This document shows, piece after piece, positions 1-12,318 of a stretch of DNA of 64,000 bases (position 1 is its first letter; each line of letters begins with the position of its first letter). This DNA comes from Pseudomonas brenneri. Lineage in GTDB: Bacteria; Pseudomonadota; Gammaproteobacteria; Pseudomonadales; Pseudomonadaceae. The translations under genes and the position numbers were made by a program. The stretch lies in NCBI RefSeq assembly GCF_007858285.1, contig NZ_VFIL01000006.1:1-64000 (forward strand), given 5' to 3'. The notes under the pieces were generated by a model. It was not told the origin of the DNA, ran no database searches, and saw only the letters and a program-made list of their open reading frames with translations.

Positions 1-238
1 GAGGAGAAAGGGGGAGAATGGTGGAATAAGGAGACTATTTGAGGGTAAAGGGGACGAATTTATGTAGCAATTAAATAACCCCCTTTCCTTTACCACCCCG
101 TTCACCTGTAAAAATATATAGTTCACGAAAGCAATCAAAAATATAAAAACCCTTTTAGACCTGTGACATTTCACAGTAGAGAAGAAAAACAAAAGTAACT
201 ATCTTAAGATCTCAAATCAACCCAGAGGAGCAAAAGAC
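1..238. other. AT-rich leader region, no gene recognised
   Basis: This stretch is much richer in A and T than the rest of the window and I see no convincing coding frame. The first 55 bases are strongly purine-rich. GGTAAAGG near 45-52 can pair with CCTTTACC near 86-93. A short inverted repeat, CTGTGA-CATT-TCACAG, lies at 161-176, about 65 bases before the first gene. Any promoter for that gene must lie here, but I cannot place it with confidence. Confidence 0.4.
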
Positions 239-511
239 ATGAAACCCCCAGACTTTATTGAGTCATTAAACTTAAGAAAAATATTAGCCACTGCAACCAT
301 CCTGACTTGCACACTCGCTGTATCCTCTTCAGTCTACGCGAAGGAGGATACATACTTATGTCGCATATCATCATTACCCGGCAATCCAACTGAAACTGTC
401 ACCGCTTCGTCTGAGAGTGAGGCAGTTAAAAAAGCGACAAAGATAGTAGAGGACGATGCCAAAAAAATTTACGGCATAACATCCCTGAATATTTACTGCA
501 AAAAGAAATGA
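239..511 (+). CDS. small exported hypothetical protein, AT-rich gene
   Basis: I do not recognise this 90-residue protein. Residues about 12-35 form a hydrophobic signal peptide with a plausible signal peptidase I site (SSVYA before KEDTY), so it is probably periplasmic or secreted. The mature part is about 55 residues, rich in Lys, Ser and Thr, with two cysteines (in YLCRI and IYCKKK) that could form a disulfide. An AGAGGAG ribosome binding site lies a few bases before the ATG, so the start is well supported. Base composition and codon use (many AAA, ATA, TTA) differ sharply from every other gene here, which suggests recent acquisition. It is convergent with fba, and the two share a terminator. 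Confidence 0.7.
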   Translation: MKPPDFIESLNLRKILATATILTCTLAVSSSVYAKEDTYLCRISSLPGNPTETVTASSESEAVKKATKIVEDDAKKIYGITSLNIYCKKK

Positions 512-601
512 GCCACCCATATTAGCTTTTCACCACAACAAAAAGCTCTTTATAACTCATCACGACAACAACCCAACACACATAACTAATATTTCATGCA
601 T

Positions 602-632
602 AAAAAACCCGCATCTCTGCGGGTTTTTTATT
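602..632. terminator. bidirectional rho-independent terminator
   Basis: AAAAAACCCGC - ATCTCT - GCGGGTTTTTTA forms a GC stem flanked by A and T tracts, so it can end transcripts from both sides: the small exported protein gene on plus and fba on minus. Confidence 0.9.
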
Positions 633-645
633 TAACGCACCAGAC

Positions 646-1710
646 TTAATTGACCTTGGCGTTCAACTCACCTTTCAAATACCGCTGGTACATCGCTTCC
701 AACGACACCGGCTTGATCTTCGAGGCATTGCCGGCAGTGCCGAACGCTTCGTAACGTGCGATACACACATCACGCATCGCCGTCACTGTGGCGCCGAAGA
801 ATTTGCGTGGGTCGAACTCGCTCGGGTTGGTGGCCATCAGGCGACGCATTGCACCGGTGGAGGCCAGGCGCAGGTCGGTGTCGATGTTGACCTTGCGCAC
901 GCCGTGCTTGATGCCTTCGACGATTTCTTCAACCGGGACGCCGTAGGTTTCTTTGATGTCGCCGCCGTACTGGTTGATGATCGCCAGCCACTCTTGCGGT
1001 ACCGAGGAAGATCCGTGCATCACCAGGTGGGTGTTGGGGATGCGCTTGTGGATTTCCTTGATGCGGTCGATGGCCAGCACGTCGCCAGTAGGTGGCTTGG
1101 TGAACTTGTAGGCGCCGTGGCTGGTGCCGATGGCGATGGCCAGGGCATCGACCTGGGTGCGCTTGACGAAGTCAGCGGCTTCTTCCGGGTCGGTCAGCAT
1201 CTGGCTGTGATCCAGCACGCCTTCGGCGCCGATGCCGTCTTCTTCACCGGCCATGCCGGTTTCCAACGAACCCAGGCAGCCCAGTTCGCCTTCTACCGAA
1301 ACACCGCAGGCGTGAGCCAGGGCCACGGTTTGTTGGGTGACGCGCACGTTGTAGTCGTAGTCGGTCGGGGTCTTGCCGTCTTCGCCCAGGGAGCCGTCCA
1401 TCATCACCGAGCTGAAGCCCAGTTGGATGGAGCGCTGGCACACGTCAGGGCTGGTGCCGTGGTCCTGGTGCATGCACACCGGGATGTGCGGGAATTCTTC
1501 GATCGCAGCCAGGATCAGGTGACGCAGGAACGGTGCACCAGCGTATTTGCGGGCACCAGCCGAAGCCTGGACGATCACTGGGGAGTCGGTCTTGTCAGCG
1601 GCTTCCATGATGGCGCGCATCTGCTCAAGGTTGTTGACGTTAAAGGCTGGAACGCCGTAGCCGAACTCGGCTGCGTGGTCCAGCATTTGACGCATGCTGA
1701 TAAGTGCCAT
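646..1710 (-). CDS. fba: class II fructose-1,6-bisphosphate aldolase
   Basis: Cleaves fructose-1,6-bisphosphate to dihydroxyacetone phosphate and glyceraldehyde-3-phosphate, or condenses them, in the cytosol; a zinc enzyme. The 354-residue protein has the class II metal site His81-Gln-Asp83-His84, then GTSHGAYKF and MHGSSSVP near residues 210 and 250. The length fits the Calvin-type class IIB aldolases of pseudomonads. I start at the ATG giving MALISMRQ because GGGAGAG sits just upstream; the open frame continues 27 codons further but that part is not family-like. It is the last gene of the tktA-epd-pgk-fba cluster, separated from pgk by two lipoprotein genes. In pseudomonads, which generally lack phosphofructokinase, it is expected to serve mainly gluconeogenesis and the pentose cycle. 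Confidence 0.97.
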   Translation of the reverse strand: MALISMRQMLDHAAEFGYGVPAFNVNNLEQMRAIMEAADKTDSPVIVQASAGARKYAGAPFLRHLILAAIEEFPHIPVCMHQDHGTSPDVCQRSIQLGFSSVMMDGSLGEDGKTPTDYDYNVRVTQQTVALAHACGVSVEGELGCLGSLETGMAGEEDGIGAEGVLDHSQMLTDPEEAADFVKRTQVDALAIAIGTSHGAYKFTKPPTGDVLAIDRIKEIHKRIPNTHLVMHGSSSVPQEWLAIINQYGGDIKETYGVPVEEIVEGIKHGVRKVNIDTDLRLASTGAMRRLMATNPSEFDPRKFFGATVTAMRDVCIARYEAFGTAGNASKIKPVSLEAMYQRYLKGELNAKVN

Positions 1711-1863
1711 TGTGTCTCTCTCCCGGTCGAGGGTCGTTAATCGTGCAAGCCTGCCGTAGCGGCGGCTGCTATTCAAGTTATTGCAGATCAAGGGGTTGGG
1801 CCTTGGCCTGCTGAATCGTTATTGCTACTGGGCCTGACCCAAATTCCAATCTGGAACCGAATC

Positions 1864-1955
1864 ATGTGGGAGCTGGCTTGCCTGCGATCGCGGTGTACCA
1901 GACACCGAATTCGCCAACTGACCCACCGCTTGCGCGGGCAAGCCCGCTCCTACAT
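1864..1955. repeat. degenerate REP doublet (REPIN)
   Basis: ATGTGGGAGCTGGCTTGCCTGCGAT and GCGGGCAAGCCCGCTCCTACAT face each other around a spacer of about 45 bases. The arms have drifted, so this is an old copy of the REP family found throughout the window. It lies in the gap between fba and the next lipoprotein gene. Confidence 0.75.
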
Positions 1956-1975
1956 GAGATCTTCAGTGTTCTGTA

Positions 1976-2311
1976 TTACTGGGCCTTGCAGCCCCGGCCG
2001 ATCAAATCGTCAGTGGCGACCCAGTAAACCAGGCCTTCCTCACCTTTTGTGTGAAACGCCAACTGGTCATTGCTATACAGCGTGCCGGAAGCCGCCACGT
2101 CTTGCTTGAGGCGATACACCTGGTCGGAGCCGCCAAGGCGTACATCCACCTGGCTGCGATCCGCGCCGATAAACCGCCAGTTCACCTGGGCCTGGCTGTC
2201 GCACACCCAAGTGGTCCATGTCTCTGGCTGTGGCTCTGCCTTGTTGAACATGTTCAGGTTGGCACAACCGGCCAATAGAGCCAGTGCTGCCAGGGCGATA
2301 ACGCCTTTCAT
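1976..2311 (-). CDS. MliC-type lipoprotein, putative C-type lysozyme inhibitor
   Basis: A 111-residue lipoprotein: MKGVIALAALALLAGC has a clear lipobox (LAGC), so the mature protein is lipid-anchored at the cysteine. The following sequence (WVCDS..., QVYRL, ASGTLYSNDQLAFHTKGEEGLVYW, GRGCKAQ) resembles the MliC/PliC C-type lysozyme inhibitor fold, with two cysteines placed to make the conserved disulfide. That function is family-based and unproven here. I choose the ATG at 2311 because GAGG lies 7 bases before it; a TTG two codons upstream would have no room for that site. It follows a second lipoprotein gene, within the pgk to fba interval. Confidence 0.8.
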   Translation of the reverse strand: MKGVIALAALALLAGCANLNMFNKAEPQPETWTTWVCDSQAQVNWRFIGADRSQVDVRLGGSDQVYRLKQDVAASGTLYSNDQLAFHTKGEEGLVYWVATDDLIGRGCKAQ

Positions 2312-2371
2312 TGCCAATCCTCGAACGGCGGCCAGGGGCCGCCACTGCTGTCGGTTAGTGAATCAGACCCA

Positions 2372-2593
2372 TCAAGGGCAACCCTGTTCCTTACCTTTGG
2401 GCGGGGAGTCGTACTTCTCCAGCCTGTCAGGCCCTATGCGCTTGTTGATCACCGGCATGGTCTCGGCCTGCCAGTCGGACTGGTAGCAACCCTTGTCCGG
2501 CGCAGCACCTTGAGTCTCGGGCGCCGCCTTGGGCGCACTGCCGCAGCCGGCCAACAGGCCTGCGGCAATCACCAGCGCGAATGGCTTGATCAT
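2372..2593 (-). CDS. small lipoprotein of unknown function
   Basis: A 73-residue protein whose first 16 residues plus LLAGCGSAP form a lipoprotein signal peptide. The mature part is about 57 residues, hydrophilic, with two cysteines (GCYQSD and QGCP at the C-terminus) that could pair. I know homologues in this position in other pseudomonads only as hypothetical lipoproteins. It starts 29 bases after the end of pgk and is probably in the same transcript. A GGAG motif precedes the ATG. Confidence 0.75.
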   Translation of the reverse strand: MIKPFALVIAAGLLAGCGSAPKAAPETQGAAPDKGCYQSDWQAETMPVINKRIGPDRLEKYDSPPKGKEQGCP

Positions 2594-2622
2594 GGGAATG
2601 CTCCTTTTCCAGACCCTGGGTC

Positions 2623-3786
2623 TCAGCCCTTGGCTCGACTTTCCAGCACTTCAACGGCTGGCAGGACCTTGCCTTCGACAAACTCAAGGAACGCGCCACC
2701 ACCGGTAGAAATGTAGGAGATCTGCTCAGCTACGCCATATTTATCGATGGCCGCCAGGGTGTCGCCACCGCCGGCAATCGAGAATGCCGAGCTTTCGGCA
2801 ATCGCCTTGGCCAGCACTTTGGTGCCATTACCGAACTGGTCGAACTCAAACACACCAACCGGGCCGTTCCACAGAATGGTCTGGGAGGCTTTCAGCAGTT
2901 CAGCGAAGTTCGCGGCAGTTTGCGGGCCGATATCCAGGATCATGTCGTCAGCCGCCACGTCTGCGATCAGCTTGACGGTGGCTTCGGCGCTTTCGGCGAA
3001 TTCCTTGGCCACTACCACGTCCACTGGCAGTGGCACGCTGACCTTGGCCGCGATGGCACGGGCGGTGTCCAGCAGGTCCGGCTCGTACAGGGACTTGCCT
3101 ACCGGATGGCCAGCAGCGGCCAGGAAGGTGTTGGCAATGCCGCCGCCAACGATCAGTTGGTTGCAGATCTGGCTCAGGCTGTTGAGCACGTCCAGCTTGG
3201 TCGACACCTTGGAGCCGGCCACGATGGCGGCCATTGGTTGGGCCGGTGCGCCCAGGGCCTTGCCCAGTGCGTCCAACTCGGCAGCCAGCAACGGGCCAGC
3301 AGCGGCCACTTTGGCGAACTTAGCCACGCCATGGGTCGAACCCTCGGCGCGGTGAGCGGTGCCGAAAGCGTCCATCACAAACACGTCGCACAACGCCGCA
3401 TATTGATGGGCCAGTTCGTCACTGTTCTTTTTCTCGCCCTTGTTGAAGCGCACGTTCTCGAACAACACGATGTCGCCGGCCTTGACCTCGACGCCGCCCA
3501 GGTAATCAGCCACCAAAGGCACTTCGCGGCCCAGGGCCTTGCTCAGGTAGTCGGCTACAGGCTTGAGGCTGTTTTCGGCAGAGAACTCACCTTCGGTCGG
3601 ACGACCCAGGTGGGAGCAGACCATCACGGCCGCGCCTTTTTCCAGGGCCAGCTTGATGGTCGGCAGCGAGGCCAGGATTCGCGCATCGCTGGTGACAACA
3701 CCGTCCTTGACTGGGACGTTGAGGTCTTCGCGGATCAGTACGCGCTTACCTTGCAGATCGAGGTCGGTCATCTTCAACACGGTCAT
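2623..3786 (-). CDS. pgk: phosphoglycerate kinase
   Basis: Interconverts 1,3-bisphosphoglycerate plus ADP with 3-phosphoglycerate plus ATP in the cytosol. The 387-residue length is standard for bacterial Pgk. The N-terminal domain has the LIREDLNVP substrate loop (about residues 17-25) and SHLGRP (about 58-63). [12 protein letters not shown] follows near 140-151, and the C-terminal nucleotide domain carries GGGDTLAAI near 340. The gene starts 17 bases after the end of epd and clearly shares its operon, giving adjacent steps around glyceraldehyde-3-phosphate with the aldolase downstream. Confidence 0.98.
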   Translation of the reverse strand: MTVLKMTDLDLQGKRVLIREDLNVPVKDGVVTSDARILASLPTIKLALEKGAAVMVCSHLGRPTEGEFSAENSLKPVADYLSKALGREVPLVADYLGGVEVKAGDIVLFENVRFNKGEKKNSDELAHQYAALCDVFVMDAFGTAHRAEGSTHGVAKFAKVAAAGPLLAAELDALGKALGAPAQPMAAIVAGSKVSTKLDVLNSLSQICNQLIVGGGIANTFLAAAGHPVGKSLYEPDLLDTARAIAAKVSVPLPVDVVVAKEFAESAEATVKLIADVAADDMILDIGPQTAANFAELLKASQTILWNGPVGVFEFDQFGNGTKVLAKAIAESSAFSIAGGGDTLAAIDKYGVAEQISYISTGGGAFLEFVEGKVLPAVEVLESRAKG

Positions 3787-3803
3787 GGGTCGCAGTTCCT
3801 GAA

Positions 3804-4859
3804 TTACTGTTGAGGTTGTTTAGTGGCGATGTGCAGATAGTGCTCTGCTACGTCGAGCATGCGGTTGGCAAAGCCCCATTCGTTGTCGAACCAGGCCAGG
3901 ATATTCACCAGCCTGGGGCCGGAAACGCGGGTCTGGCTGGCATCGACAATCGCCGAATGCGGGTCATGGTTGAAATCACAACTGGCGTGCGGCAGTTCGG
4001 TGTAGGCCAACAGCCCCTTGAGCGGGCCGCTGGTAGCGGCCTCGCGCAGGATCCGGTTGACCTCGCCAGCGTCGGTATCACTGACGGTCTGCATCGTGAT
4101 ATCCAGGCACGACACGTTCACCGTCGGCACGCGCACTGCTTTGGCCTGGATTCGCCCGGCAAGTTCCGGCAGCAGGCGTTCAATACCCCGCGCCAGGCCG
4201 GTGGACACCGGGATCACGGACTGGAATGCCGAACGGGTGCGGCGCAGGTCTTCATGGTGGTAGGCGTCGATCACCGGCTGGTCGTTCATCGCCGAGTGAA
4301 TGGTGGTGATCGACACATATTCCAGGCCAATCGCCTGGTCCAGCAGGCGCAACAACGGCACACCGCAGTTGGTGGTGCAGGAGGCGTTGGACACCAGCAA
4401 CTCGTCACCACTCAGGCAGTCCTGGTTGACGCCGTAGACGATGGTGGCGTCAACATCCGCCTCACTGGCCATCGGCTGGGAAAACAGCACGCGCGGGGCG
4501 CCGGCATCGAGGAAACGCTGGCCATCGGCACGGGTGTGATAGACACCGGAGCATTCCAGCACCAGATCGATGCCCAGTGCTTTCCAGTCGATGCCTTCGG
4601 GGGTAGCACTGCGCAAGACCTTCACGCAGCTGCCATTGATATGCAGACAATCGCCGTCGACCCGCACTTCGCCGGGGAACCGGCCGTGGGTGGAGTCAAA
4701 GCGTGTCAGGTATTCGATGCTGGCCATGTCAGCCAGATCGTTGATCGCAACAATTTCAAACCCGGCCGCCGCCCCTCGCTCGAACAGAGCACGCAAGACG
4801 CAACGACCAATGCGGCCGTAGCCGTTGAGTGCAACTTTGTAGGGACGCGGTTGAGGCAT
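3804..4859 (-). CDS. epd: erythrose-4-phosphate dehydrogenase (GapA-like)
   Basis: NAD-dependent oxidation of erythrose-4-phosphate to 4-phosphoerythronate, the first step of the DXP-dependent vitamin B6 route. The 351-residue protein has the Rossmann motif NGYGRIGR (residues 11-18) and the catalytic cysteine in SNASCTTNC, both shared with glyceraldehyde-3-phosphate dehydrogenase. Its placement between tktA and pgk is the arrangement seen for epd in other gamma-proteobacteria. From sequence alone a GAPDH activity cannot be excluded. The start is the ATG giving [13 protein letters not shown]; the frame is open for 78 more codons upstream, but that part runs through the REP repeat and is not coding. 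Confidence 0.92.
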   Translation of the reverse strand: MPQPRPYKVALNGYGRIGRCVLRALFERGAAAGFEIVAINDLADMASIEYLTRFDSTHGRFPGEVRVDGDCLHINGSCVKVLRSATPEGIDWKALGIDLVLECSGVYHTRADGQRFLDAGAPRVLFSQPMASEADVDATIVYGVNQDCLSGDELLVSNASCTTNCGVPLLRLLDQAIGLEYVSITTIHSAMNDQPVIDAYHHEDLRRTRSAFQSVIPVSTGLARGIERLLPELAGRIQAKAVRVPTVNVSCLDITMQTVSDTDAGEVNRILREAATSGPLKGLLAYTELPHASCDFNHDPHSAIVDASQTRVSGPRLVNILAWFDNEWGFANRMLDVAEHYLHIATKQPQQ

Positions 4860-4900
4860 GGGGTTCTCGATTACCTTGGGTGATGCGGTGAATGTACCGC

Positions 4901-4974
4901 CGCCTTCGCGAGCAAGCCCGCTCCCACAGTTGAAATGCATTCCAAATGTGGGAGCGGGCTTGCTCGCGAAGGCG
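4901..4974. repeat. REP doublet (REPIN) with perfect 28-base arms
   Basis: The arms at 4901-4928 and 4947-4974 are perfect reverse complements of the TGTGGGAGCGGGCTTGCTCGCGAAGG type, separated by 18 bases. It lies between tktA and epd in what is otherwise a continuous minus-strand cluster, so it may fold in the mRNA and affect readthrough or decay. Confidence 0.95.
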
Positions 4975-5001
4975 TCAGTACAACCACCCCACTCTACAGC
5001 C

Positions 5002-6999
5002 TTAGTCTTCCAGCAGCTCTTCAGCCTGACCCAGGATGTTTTCCAGGGTGAAACCGAACTCTTCGAACAACGCTGGCGCCGGCGCCGACTCACCGTAGGT
5101 GGTCATGCCGATCACACGGCCTTCCAGGCCCACGTACTTGTACCAGTAGTCGGCGTGAGCCGCTTCGATGGCGATACGCGCGCTGACCTGCAACGGCAGG
5201 ACCGATTGCTTGTAGTCGGCGTCCTGGGCTTCGAACACGCTGGTGCACGGCATGGACACAACGCGCACGTTACGGCCTTGGGCAGTCAGTTTGTCGTAGG
5301 CCTGAACGGTCAGGCCCACTTCGGAACCGGTGGAGATCAGGATCAGCTCCGGCTCGCCGATGCAGTCCTTGAGCACGTAGCCGCCACGGCTGATGTCGGC
5401 GATCTGCGCGTCGGTACGCACCTGATGCTGCAGGTTCTGACGGGAGAAGATCAGCGCCGAAGGGCCATCCTTGCGCTCGATGGCGTGCTTCCAGGCCACG
5501 GCCGATTCGACCGCGTCCGATGGGCGCCAGCAATCCAGGTTCGGCGTGGTACGCAGGCTGGTCAGTTGCTCGACCGGCTGGTGCGTCGGGCCGTCTTCGC
5601 CCAGACCGATGGAGTCGTGGGTGTAGACATGGATCACACGCTTCTTCATCAGCGCAGCCATACGCACGGCATTGCGCGCATATTCCATGAACATCAGGAA
5701 GGTCGCGCCGTAAGGCACCAGGCCGCCGTGCAGGGCAACGCCGTTCATGATGGCGCTCATGCCGAACTCGCGCACGCCGTAGTACATGTAGTTGCCGCTG
5801 GCGTCTTCAGCCGAGACACCCTTGCAACCTTTCCACAGGGTCAGGTTGGAACCGGCCAGGTCAGCCGAACCGCCGAGGATCTCAGGCAGCAGCGGGCCAA
5901 AGGCGTTCAGGGCGTTCTGGCTGGCTTTACGGCTGGCGATGGTCTCGCCCTTGGCCGCGACTTCGGCGATGTAGGCCGAGGCTTTTTCCGAGAAGTCGGC
6001 AGGCAGGTCACCGGCTAGGCGGCGTACCAGTTCGTTGGCAAGCTGTGGGAACTCGGCGGAGTAGGCAGCAAAACGCTGGTCCCACTCGGCTTCGGCCGCG
6101 CGGCCGGCTTCCTTGGCGTCCCACTCGGCGTAGATATCAGCCGGGATTTCGAACGGGCCATGGTTCCACTTCAGCGCTTCGCGGGTCAGGGCGATTTCCG
6201 CGTCACCCAGTGGGGCACCGTGGCAGTCTTCCTTGCCTTGCTTGTTCGGCGAACCGAAGCCGATGGTGGTCTTGCAGCAGATCAGGGTCGGCTGCTCGCT
6301 CTTGCGCGCGGTGTCGATGGCGGTCTTGATCTCTTCCGGATCGTGGCCGTCGACGTTGCGGATTACCTGCCAGTTGTAGGCTTCGAAACGCTTGGGCGTG
6401 TCGTCGGTGAACCAGCCTTCGACTTCGCCGTCGATGGAGATGCCGTTGTCATCGTAGAAGGCAATCAGCTTGCCCAGGCCCAGGGTGCCGGCCAGGGAAG
6501 CGACTTCGTGGGAAATGCCTTCCATCATGCAGCCATCACCCAGGAACACGTAGGTGTGGTGGTCGACAACGTTGTGGCCAGGACGGTTGAACTGCGCGCC
6601 CAGGACTTTTTCTGCCAGCGCGAAGCCAACAGCGTTGGCCAGGCCCTGGCCCAGGGGACCGGTGGTGGTCTCAACGCCTGGGGTGTAGCCGAATTCCGGG
6701 TGGCCCGGGGTGCGGCTGTGCAGCTGACGGAAGCTCTTGAGGTCGTCGATGGTGACGTCATAGCCCGTCAGGTGCAGCAACGAATAGATCAACATCGAGC
6801 CATGGCCGTTGGACAGCACGAAGCGGTCACGGTCGGCGAACGATGGATTGCTCGGGTTGTGTTTCAGGTAGTCACGCCAAAGTACCTCGGCGATATCCGC
6901 CATGCCCATCGGGGCACCGGGATGGCCGCTGTTGGCTTTTTGCACGGCATCCATGCTGAGGGCACGAATGGCGTTGGCACGCTCACGACGGCTGGGCAT
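5002..6999 (-). CDS. tktA: transketolase
   Basis: Thiamine diphosphate enzyme that moves two-carbon ketol units between sugar phosphates in the non-oxidative pentose phosphate pathway. The 665-residue protein has GHPGAPMG near residue 26, NGHGSMLIY near 65, the ThDP/metal motif GDGCMMEG near 155, and the pyrimidine and C-terminal domains in the usual order ([12 protein letters not shown] near 470). AGGAGA lies just before the ATG that gives [10 protein letters not shown]; the 26 upstream in-frame codons are not conserved-looking. It is first in the tktA-epd-pgk-fba cluster, and its erythrose-4-phosphate pool feeds Epd next door. It is divergent from sahR across about 260 bases. Confidence 0.98.
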   Translation of the reverse strand: MPSRRERANAIRALSMDAVQKANSGHPGAPMGMADIAEVLWRDYLKHNPSNPSFADRDRFVLSNGHGSMLIYSLLHLTGYDVTIDDLKSFRQLHSRTPGHPEFGYTPGVETTTGPLGQGLANAVGFALAEKVLGAQFNRPGHNVVDHHTYVFLGDGCMMEGISHEVASLAGTLGLGKLIAFYDDNGISIDGEVEGWFTDDTPKRFEAYNWQVIRNVDGHDPEEIKTAIDTARKSEQPTLICCKTTIGFGSPNKQGKEDCHGAPLGDAEIALTREALKWNHGPFEIPADIYAEWDAKEAGRAAEAEWDQRFAAYSAEFPQLANELVRRLAGDLPADFSEKASAYIAEVAAKGETIASRKASQNALNAFGPLLPEILGGSADLAGSNLTLWKGCKGVSAEDASGNYMYYGVREFGMSAIMNGVALHGGLVPYGATFLMFMEYARNAVRMAALMKKRVIHVYTHDSIGLGEDGPTHQPVEQLTSLRTTPNLDCWRPSDAVESAVAWKHAIERKDGPSALIFSRQNLQHQVRTDAQIADISRGGYVLKDCIGEPELILISTGSEVGLTVQAYDKLTAQGRNVRVVSMPCTSVFEAQDADYKQSVLPLQVSARIAIEAAHADYWYKYVGLEGRVIGMTTYGESAPAPALFEEFGFTLENILGQAEELLED

Positions 7000-7158
7000 C
7001 GCTGATCTCCTGGAGGTTGAATAAAAGAAACGGAAAAAAGGACCGGCATTTTCCCTCAGCCAAGGCCTCAGGGGCAATGACAGATACCGACTTATGTAGG
7101 TTTTTCCTGTGGTTTGGACTGCATTGACGGCAAGAACACTTCCCGCCGTTCGTCTAAA

Positions 7159-7181
7159 GGTTATAGCGCCTGCTTATAACC
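7159..7181. promoter_or_regulatory. inverted repeat in the tktA-sahR gap
   Basis: GGTTATA - 9 bases - TATAACC is an interrupted palindrome in the shared control region. It could be an operator for tktA or a -10 containing region; the sequence does not say which. It is distinct from the SahR-type palindrome 12 bases further on. Confidence 0.35.
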
Positions 7182-7193
7182 ACCGATTATCGA

Positions 7194-7219
7194 CCAATAT
7201 CAAAACTTTTTGATATTGG
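7194..7219. promoter_or_regulatory. predicted SahR operator, perfect 12-base palindrome
   Basis: CCAATATCAAAA-CT-TTTTGATATTGG is a perfect inverted repeat with a 2-base centre. It contains ATCAA-N6-TTGAT, which is the motif I recall for the SahR family of ArsR-type SAH-responsive repressors. It ends 40 bases before the sahR start, where a repressor would block the sahR-metK promoter. Autoregulation is inferred. Confidence 0.8.
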
Positions 7220-7259
7220 CCTTGCGAGGATTTCACCTCATCACTAGACTGCTGGCCTT

Positions 7260-8255
7260 ATGAACTTACCTGCGCCTTCCATTCGCCCCGACGACTGCGA
7301 TGAGCTGGCGGCCCTGTGCAAGGCCGGCGGTGATCCGCTGCGCCTGAATGTACTGCGCGCCCTGGCCAACGACTCGTTTGGCGTGCTGGAACTGGCGCGG
7401 ATCTTTGCCATTGGCCAATCCGGCATGAGCCACCACTTGAAAGTGCTGGCCCAGGCCGATCTGGTGGCTACGCGCCGTGAAGGCAATGCGATTTTTTATC
7501 GCCGCGCCCTGCCCCACACCGAGTTGCTGGGTGGCAAGCTGCATGCTGCGCTGCTGGAAGAGGTGGATAACCTGGCCCTGCCGGCTGACGTGCAGTCGCG
7601 CATCGCCCAGGTCCACGGGCAACGCGCCGCCGCCAGCCAGGATTTTTTCTCACGGGTGGCGGACAAGTTTCGCGCCCAGCAGGACCTGATTGCCGGGTTG
7701 GCGCAATACCGCGAAAGCGTGTTGGCGCTGCTCGACAAACTGGGCTTCGACGCAGGCGCCACGGCGCTGGAAGTCGGCCCGGGCGACGGTGGGTTCCTGC
7801 CGGAGCTGGCATGTCGCTTTCACCAGGTCACGGCGCTGGACAACAGCCCGGCCATGCTGGAACTGGCACGCCAGCTCTGCGAGCGCGAACACTTGGGCAA
7901 CGTCAGCCTGCGACTGGCCGATGCCTTGGATGATGTAGGGCTGCAAGCCGATTGCGTGGTGCTGAACATGGTCCTGCACCATTTCGCTGCCCCGGCCGAT
8001 GCCCTCAAGCAAATGGCCGGTTTGCTGCAACCGGGCGGCAGTCTGTTGGTCACCGATTTATGCAGCCACAACCAGAGTTGGGCCAGGGAGGCCTGCGGTG
8101 ATCTATGGTTGGGGTTTGAACAGGACGATCTGGCCCGTTGGGCCACCGCTGCGGGACTCGTTCCCGGGGAAAGCCTCTATGTAGGCTTACGTAATGGTTT
8201 CCAGATTCAGGTCCGCCACTTTCAGCGGCCATCTGGCGACACTCACCATCGGTAA
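7260..8255 (+). CDS. sahR: SahR-type ArsR regulator fused to SAM-methyltransferase-like domain
   Basis: A 331-residue fusion. Residues about 10-90 are an ArsR/SmtB winged helix ([14 protein letters not shown]; recognition region [12 protein letters not shown]; wing [13 protein letters not shown]). Residues about 150-320 are a class I methyltransferase-like domain with the SAM/SAH loop LEVGPGDGG near 169 and the later strand VLNMVLHHF. This architecture matches SahR, described in Proteobacteria as a repressor released from DNA by S-adenosylhomocysteine that controls metK, ahcY, metF and metE/H. The context agrees: metK starts 19 bases downstream and a consensus-matching palindrome lies upstream. 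Whether the methyltransferase domain only senses SAH or also catalyses something cannot be read from sequence. Confidence 0.88.
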   Translation: MNLPAPSIRPDDCDELAALCKAGGDPLRLNVLRALANDSFGVLELARIFAIGQSGMSHHLKVLAQADLVATRREGNAIFYRRALPHTELLGGKLHAALLEEVDNLALPADVQSRIAQVHGQRAAASQDFFSRVADKFRAQQDLIAGLAQYRESVLALLDKLGFDAGATALEVGPGDGGFLPELACRFHQVTALDNSPAMLELARQLCEREHLGNVSLRLADALDDVGLQADCVVLNMVLHHFAAPADALKQMAGLLQPGGSLLVTDLCSHNQSWAREACGDLWLGFEQDDLARWATAAGLVPGESLYVGLRNGFQIQVRHFQRPSGDTHHR

Positions 8256-8274
8256 ATATCAGGAAAACATCGAG

Positions 8275-9465
<1,191 letters not shown>

Positions 9466-9483
9466 TCGCTGCACGCAACACCC

Positions 9484-9518
9484 AAAGCCCTGCCCGGTTC
9501 GCCCGGCAGGGCTTTTTA
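9484..9518 (+). terminator. rho-independent terminator after metK
   Basis: AAAGCCCTGCC and GGCAGGGCTTT pair around an 11-base loop and are followed by a T tract, 18 bases after the metK stop. Confidence 0.9.
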
Positions 9519-9685
9519 TTGCCTTAATTGTAGGAGCGAGCTCACATTAATTGGATCCAACCCTTGCAGGCCAAATGATGGCCCACTAGAATCCGCCCCC
9601 TCCCGAGCCCTTAACCACATTGGATACTGCACTGCGCCTGCTCGGGATTGCCAAGTGCGCAGGCAATCGAACATTGAGGTTTTTC

Positions 9686-10033
9686 ATGCGTATTGCCACT
9701 TTCGCCCCTGCCGCCATTCTGCTCAGCCTGTTCGTCCTGCCAGCACACGCTGCTGACCTGAGCGGCCTGACCGGCGCCCTGACCTCCCAACTGGGCGGCG
9801 CGTCCGGCAACTGCGAAAAACAGAGCCAGGAACTGCAAGCCAAGGTCGATGCCGCCAAAGCCAATGGCGAAGACCTGAAAGTGAAGGCCATGCAGGCCGC
9901 ACTGGATCAGGTAAACAAAGGTTGCAAAAAAGTCGGCGAGTCCCAAGGCAAGCTTGACGAAGCCTCGCAAAAGCAGCAGGCCAAGGCTGATAGCAACGAC
10001 ACCGTGAAAGCCCTGGGCGGTCTGTTCAAGTAA
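9686..10033 (+). CDS. small exported protein, DUF1090-like
   Basis: A 115-residue protein with a signal peptide (MRIATFAPAAILLSLFVLPAHA, cleavage before ADLSG). The mature part has one cysteine on each side of a charged helical stretch (GNCEKQSQ ... NKGCKKVG), spaced like the DUF1090 protein encoded just beyond ligB, with the pattern Cys-K/Q-rich helix-AKANGE-AL..V..-Cys. A Lys/Gln/Ala-rich tail follows. DUF1090 proteins are periplasmic and uncharacterised. I start at the ATG after TTGAGGTTTTTC; 22 upstream codons are open but precede the signal peptide. It ends at its own terminator. Confidence 0.75.
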   Translation: MRIATFAPAAILLSLFVLPAHAADLSGLTGALTSQLGGASGNCEKQSQELQAKVDAAKANGEDLKVKAMQAALDQVNKGCKKVGESQGKLDEASQKQQAKADSNDTVKALGGLFK

Positions 10034-10045
10034 GCAGACACACCC

Positions 10046-10078
10046 GGTAAAAAGCCTCGCGCCTGCGGGGCTTTTTTA
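10046..10078 (+). terminator. rho-independent terminator
   Basis: AAAAGCCTCGC - GCCT - GCGGGGCTTTTTT, with one G-T pair in the stem, lies 13 bases after the stop of the small exported protein and separates it from ligB. Confidence 0.85.
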
Positions 10079-10098
10079 TGGGCGTTTGCTTGCTTTAG

Positions 10099-11811
<1,713 letters not shown>

Positions 11812-11892
11812 TCCCGGGCCAACTACATTAACCGGTGCCAGCAGAAATCATCCTGCCCACCTGACAACGATCTTGTTTATTTTGGAGTTTCC

Positions 11893-12288
11893 ATGAAGTT
11901 TCTTGCACCGCTTGCCCTGTTGACCATCACCAGCGTCCTGAGCACGCCATTGCTGGCTGCCGAGACAGCCCCGCAACTGACCGGTTGCGCCGCCAAGCGC
12001 CAGGCCATCAGCCTGCAAATCGAACAGGCCAAGGCCCACGGCAACAGTGAGCAACAAGCCGGTCTGGAAAAGGCCTTGAGCGAAGTCACCGCCCACTGCA
12101 CCGACGCCTCCCTGAAAAAGGAACGCGAAAACAAGGTGCTGGATGCCAAGCACGAAGTCAGCCGCCGTCAGGCCGACCTCGACAAGGCCATGAAAAAGGG
12201 CGATTCCGAGAAGATCAACAAGCGTAAGGATAAGCTCGCCGAGTCGCGCAAAGAGTTGCAGGAAGCCCTCGACGATCTGGACAAGTAA
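11893..12288 (+). CDS. DUF1090 family exported protein
   Basis: A 131-residue protein with a signal peptide (cleavage after STPLLAA or so) and a highly charged, probably fully helical mature region. Two cysteines (LTGCAAKR and TAHCTDAS) bracket the first helix, followed by about 70 residues of Lys/Glu/Asp-rich coiled coil (NKVLDAKHEVSRRQADLDKAM). This matches DUF1090 (YqjC-type) proteins, which are periplasmic with unknown role. GGAG lies 7 bases before the ATG. It is a likely paralogue of the shorter protein before ligB, with which it brackets the ligase gene. It is convergent with the cytochrome gene. Confidence 0.85.
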   Translation: MKFLAPLALLTITSVLSTPLLAAETAPQLTGCAAKRQAISLQIEQAKAHGNSEQQAGLEKALSEVTAHCTDASLKKERENKVLDAKHEVSRRQADLDKAMKKGDSEKINKRKDKLAESRKELQEALDDLDK

Positions 12289-12318
12289 GACGCATACAGC
12301 CTTCTTGGCCGATCCGTC

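Noticed and set aside
161..176. CRP/Vfr-like site TGTGA-CATT-TCACA before the first gene
   Set aside because: The half sites are separated by 4 bases, not the 6 needed for a CRP-type site; kept only as an inverted repeat.
3804..4859. Calling this gene gapA
   Set aside because: Catalytic motifs are shared, but the location between tktA and pgk matches epd; GAPDH activity is left as an alternative in the entry.
7260..8255. Annotating the gene before metK as an arsenic-responsive ArsR plus ubiquinone methyltransferase
   Set aside because: No arsenic-binding cysteine pair is visible in the winged helix and the context and operator fit SahR.
9529..9546. REP fragment TAGGAGCGAGCTCAC after metK
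   Set aside because: A single half-core without a partner; too short to call a repeat.
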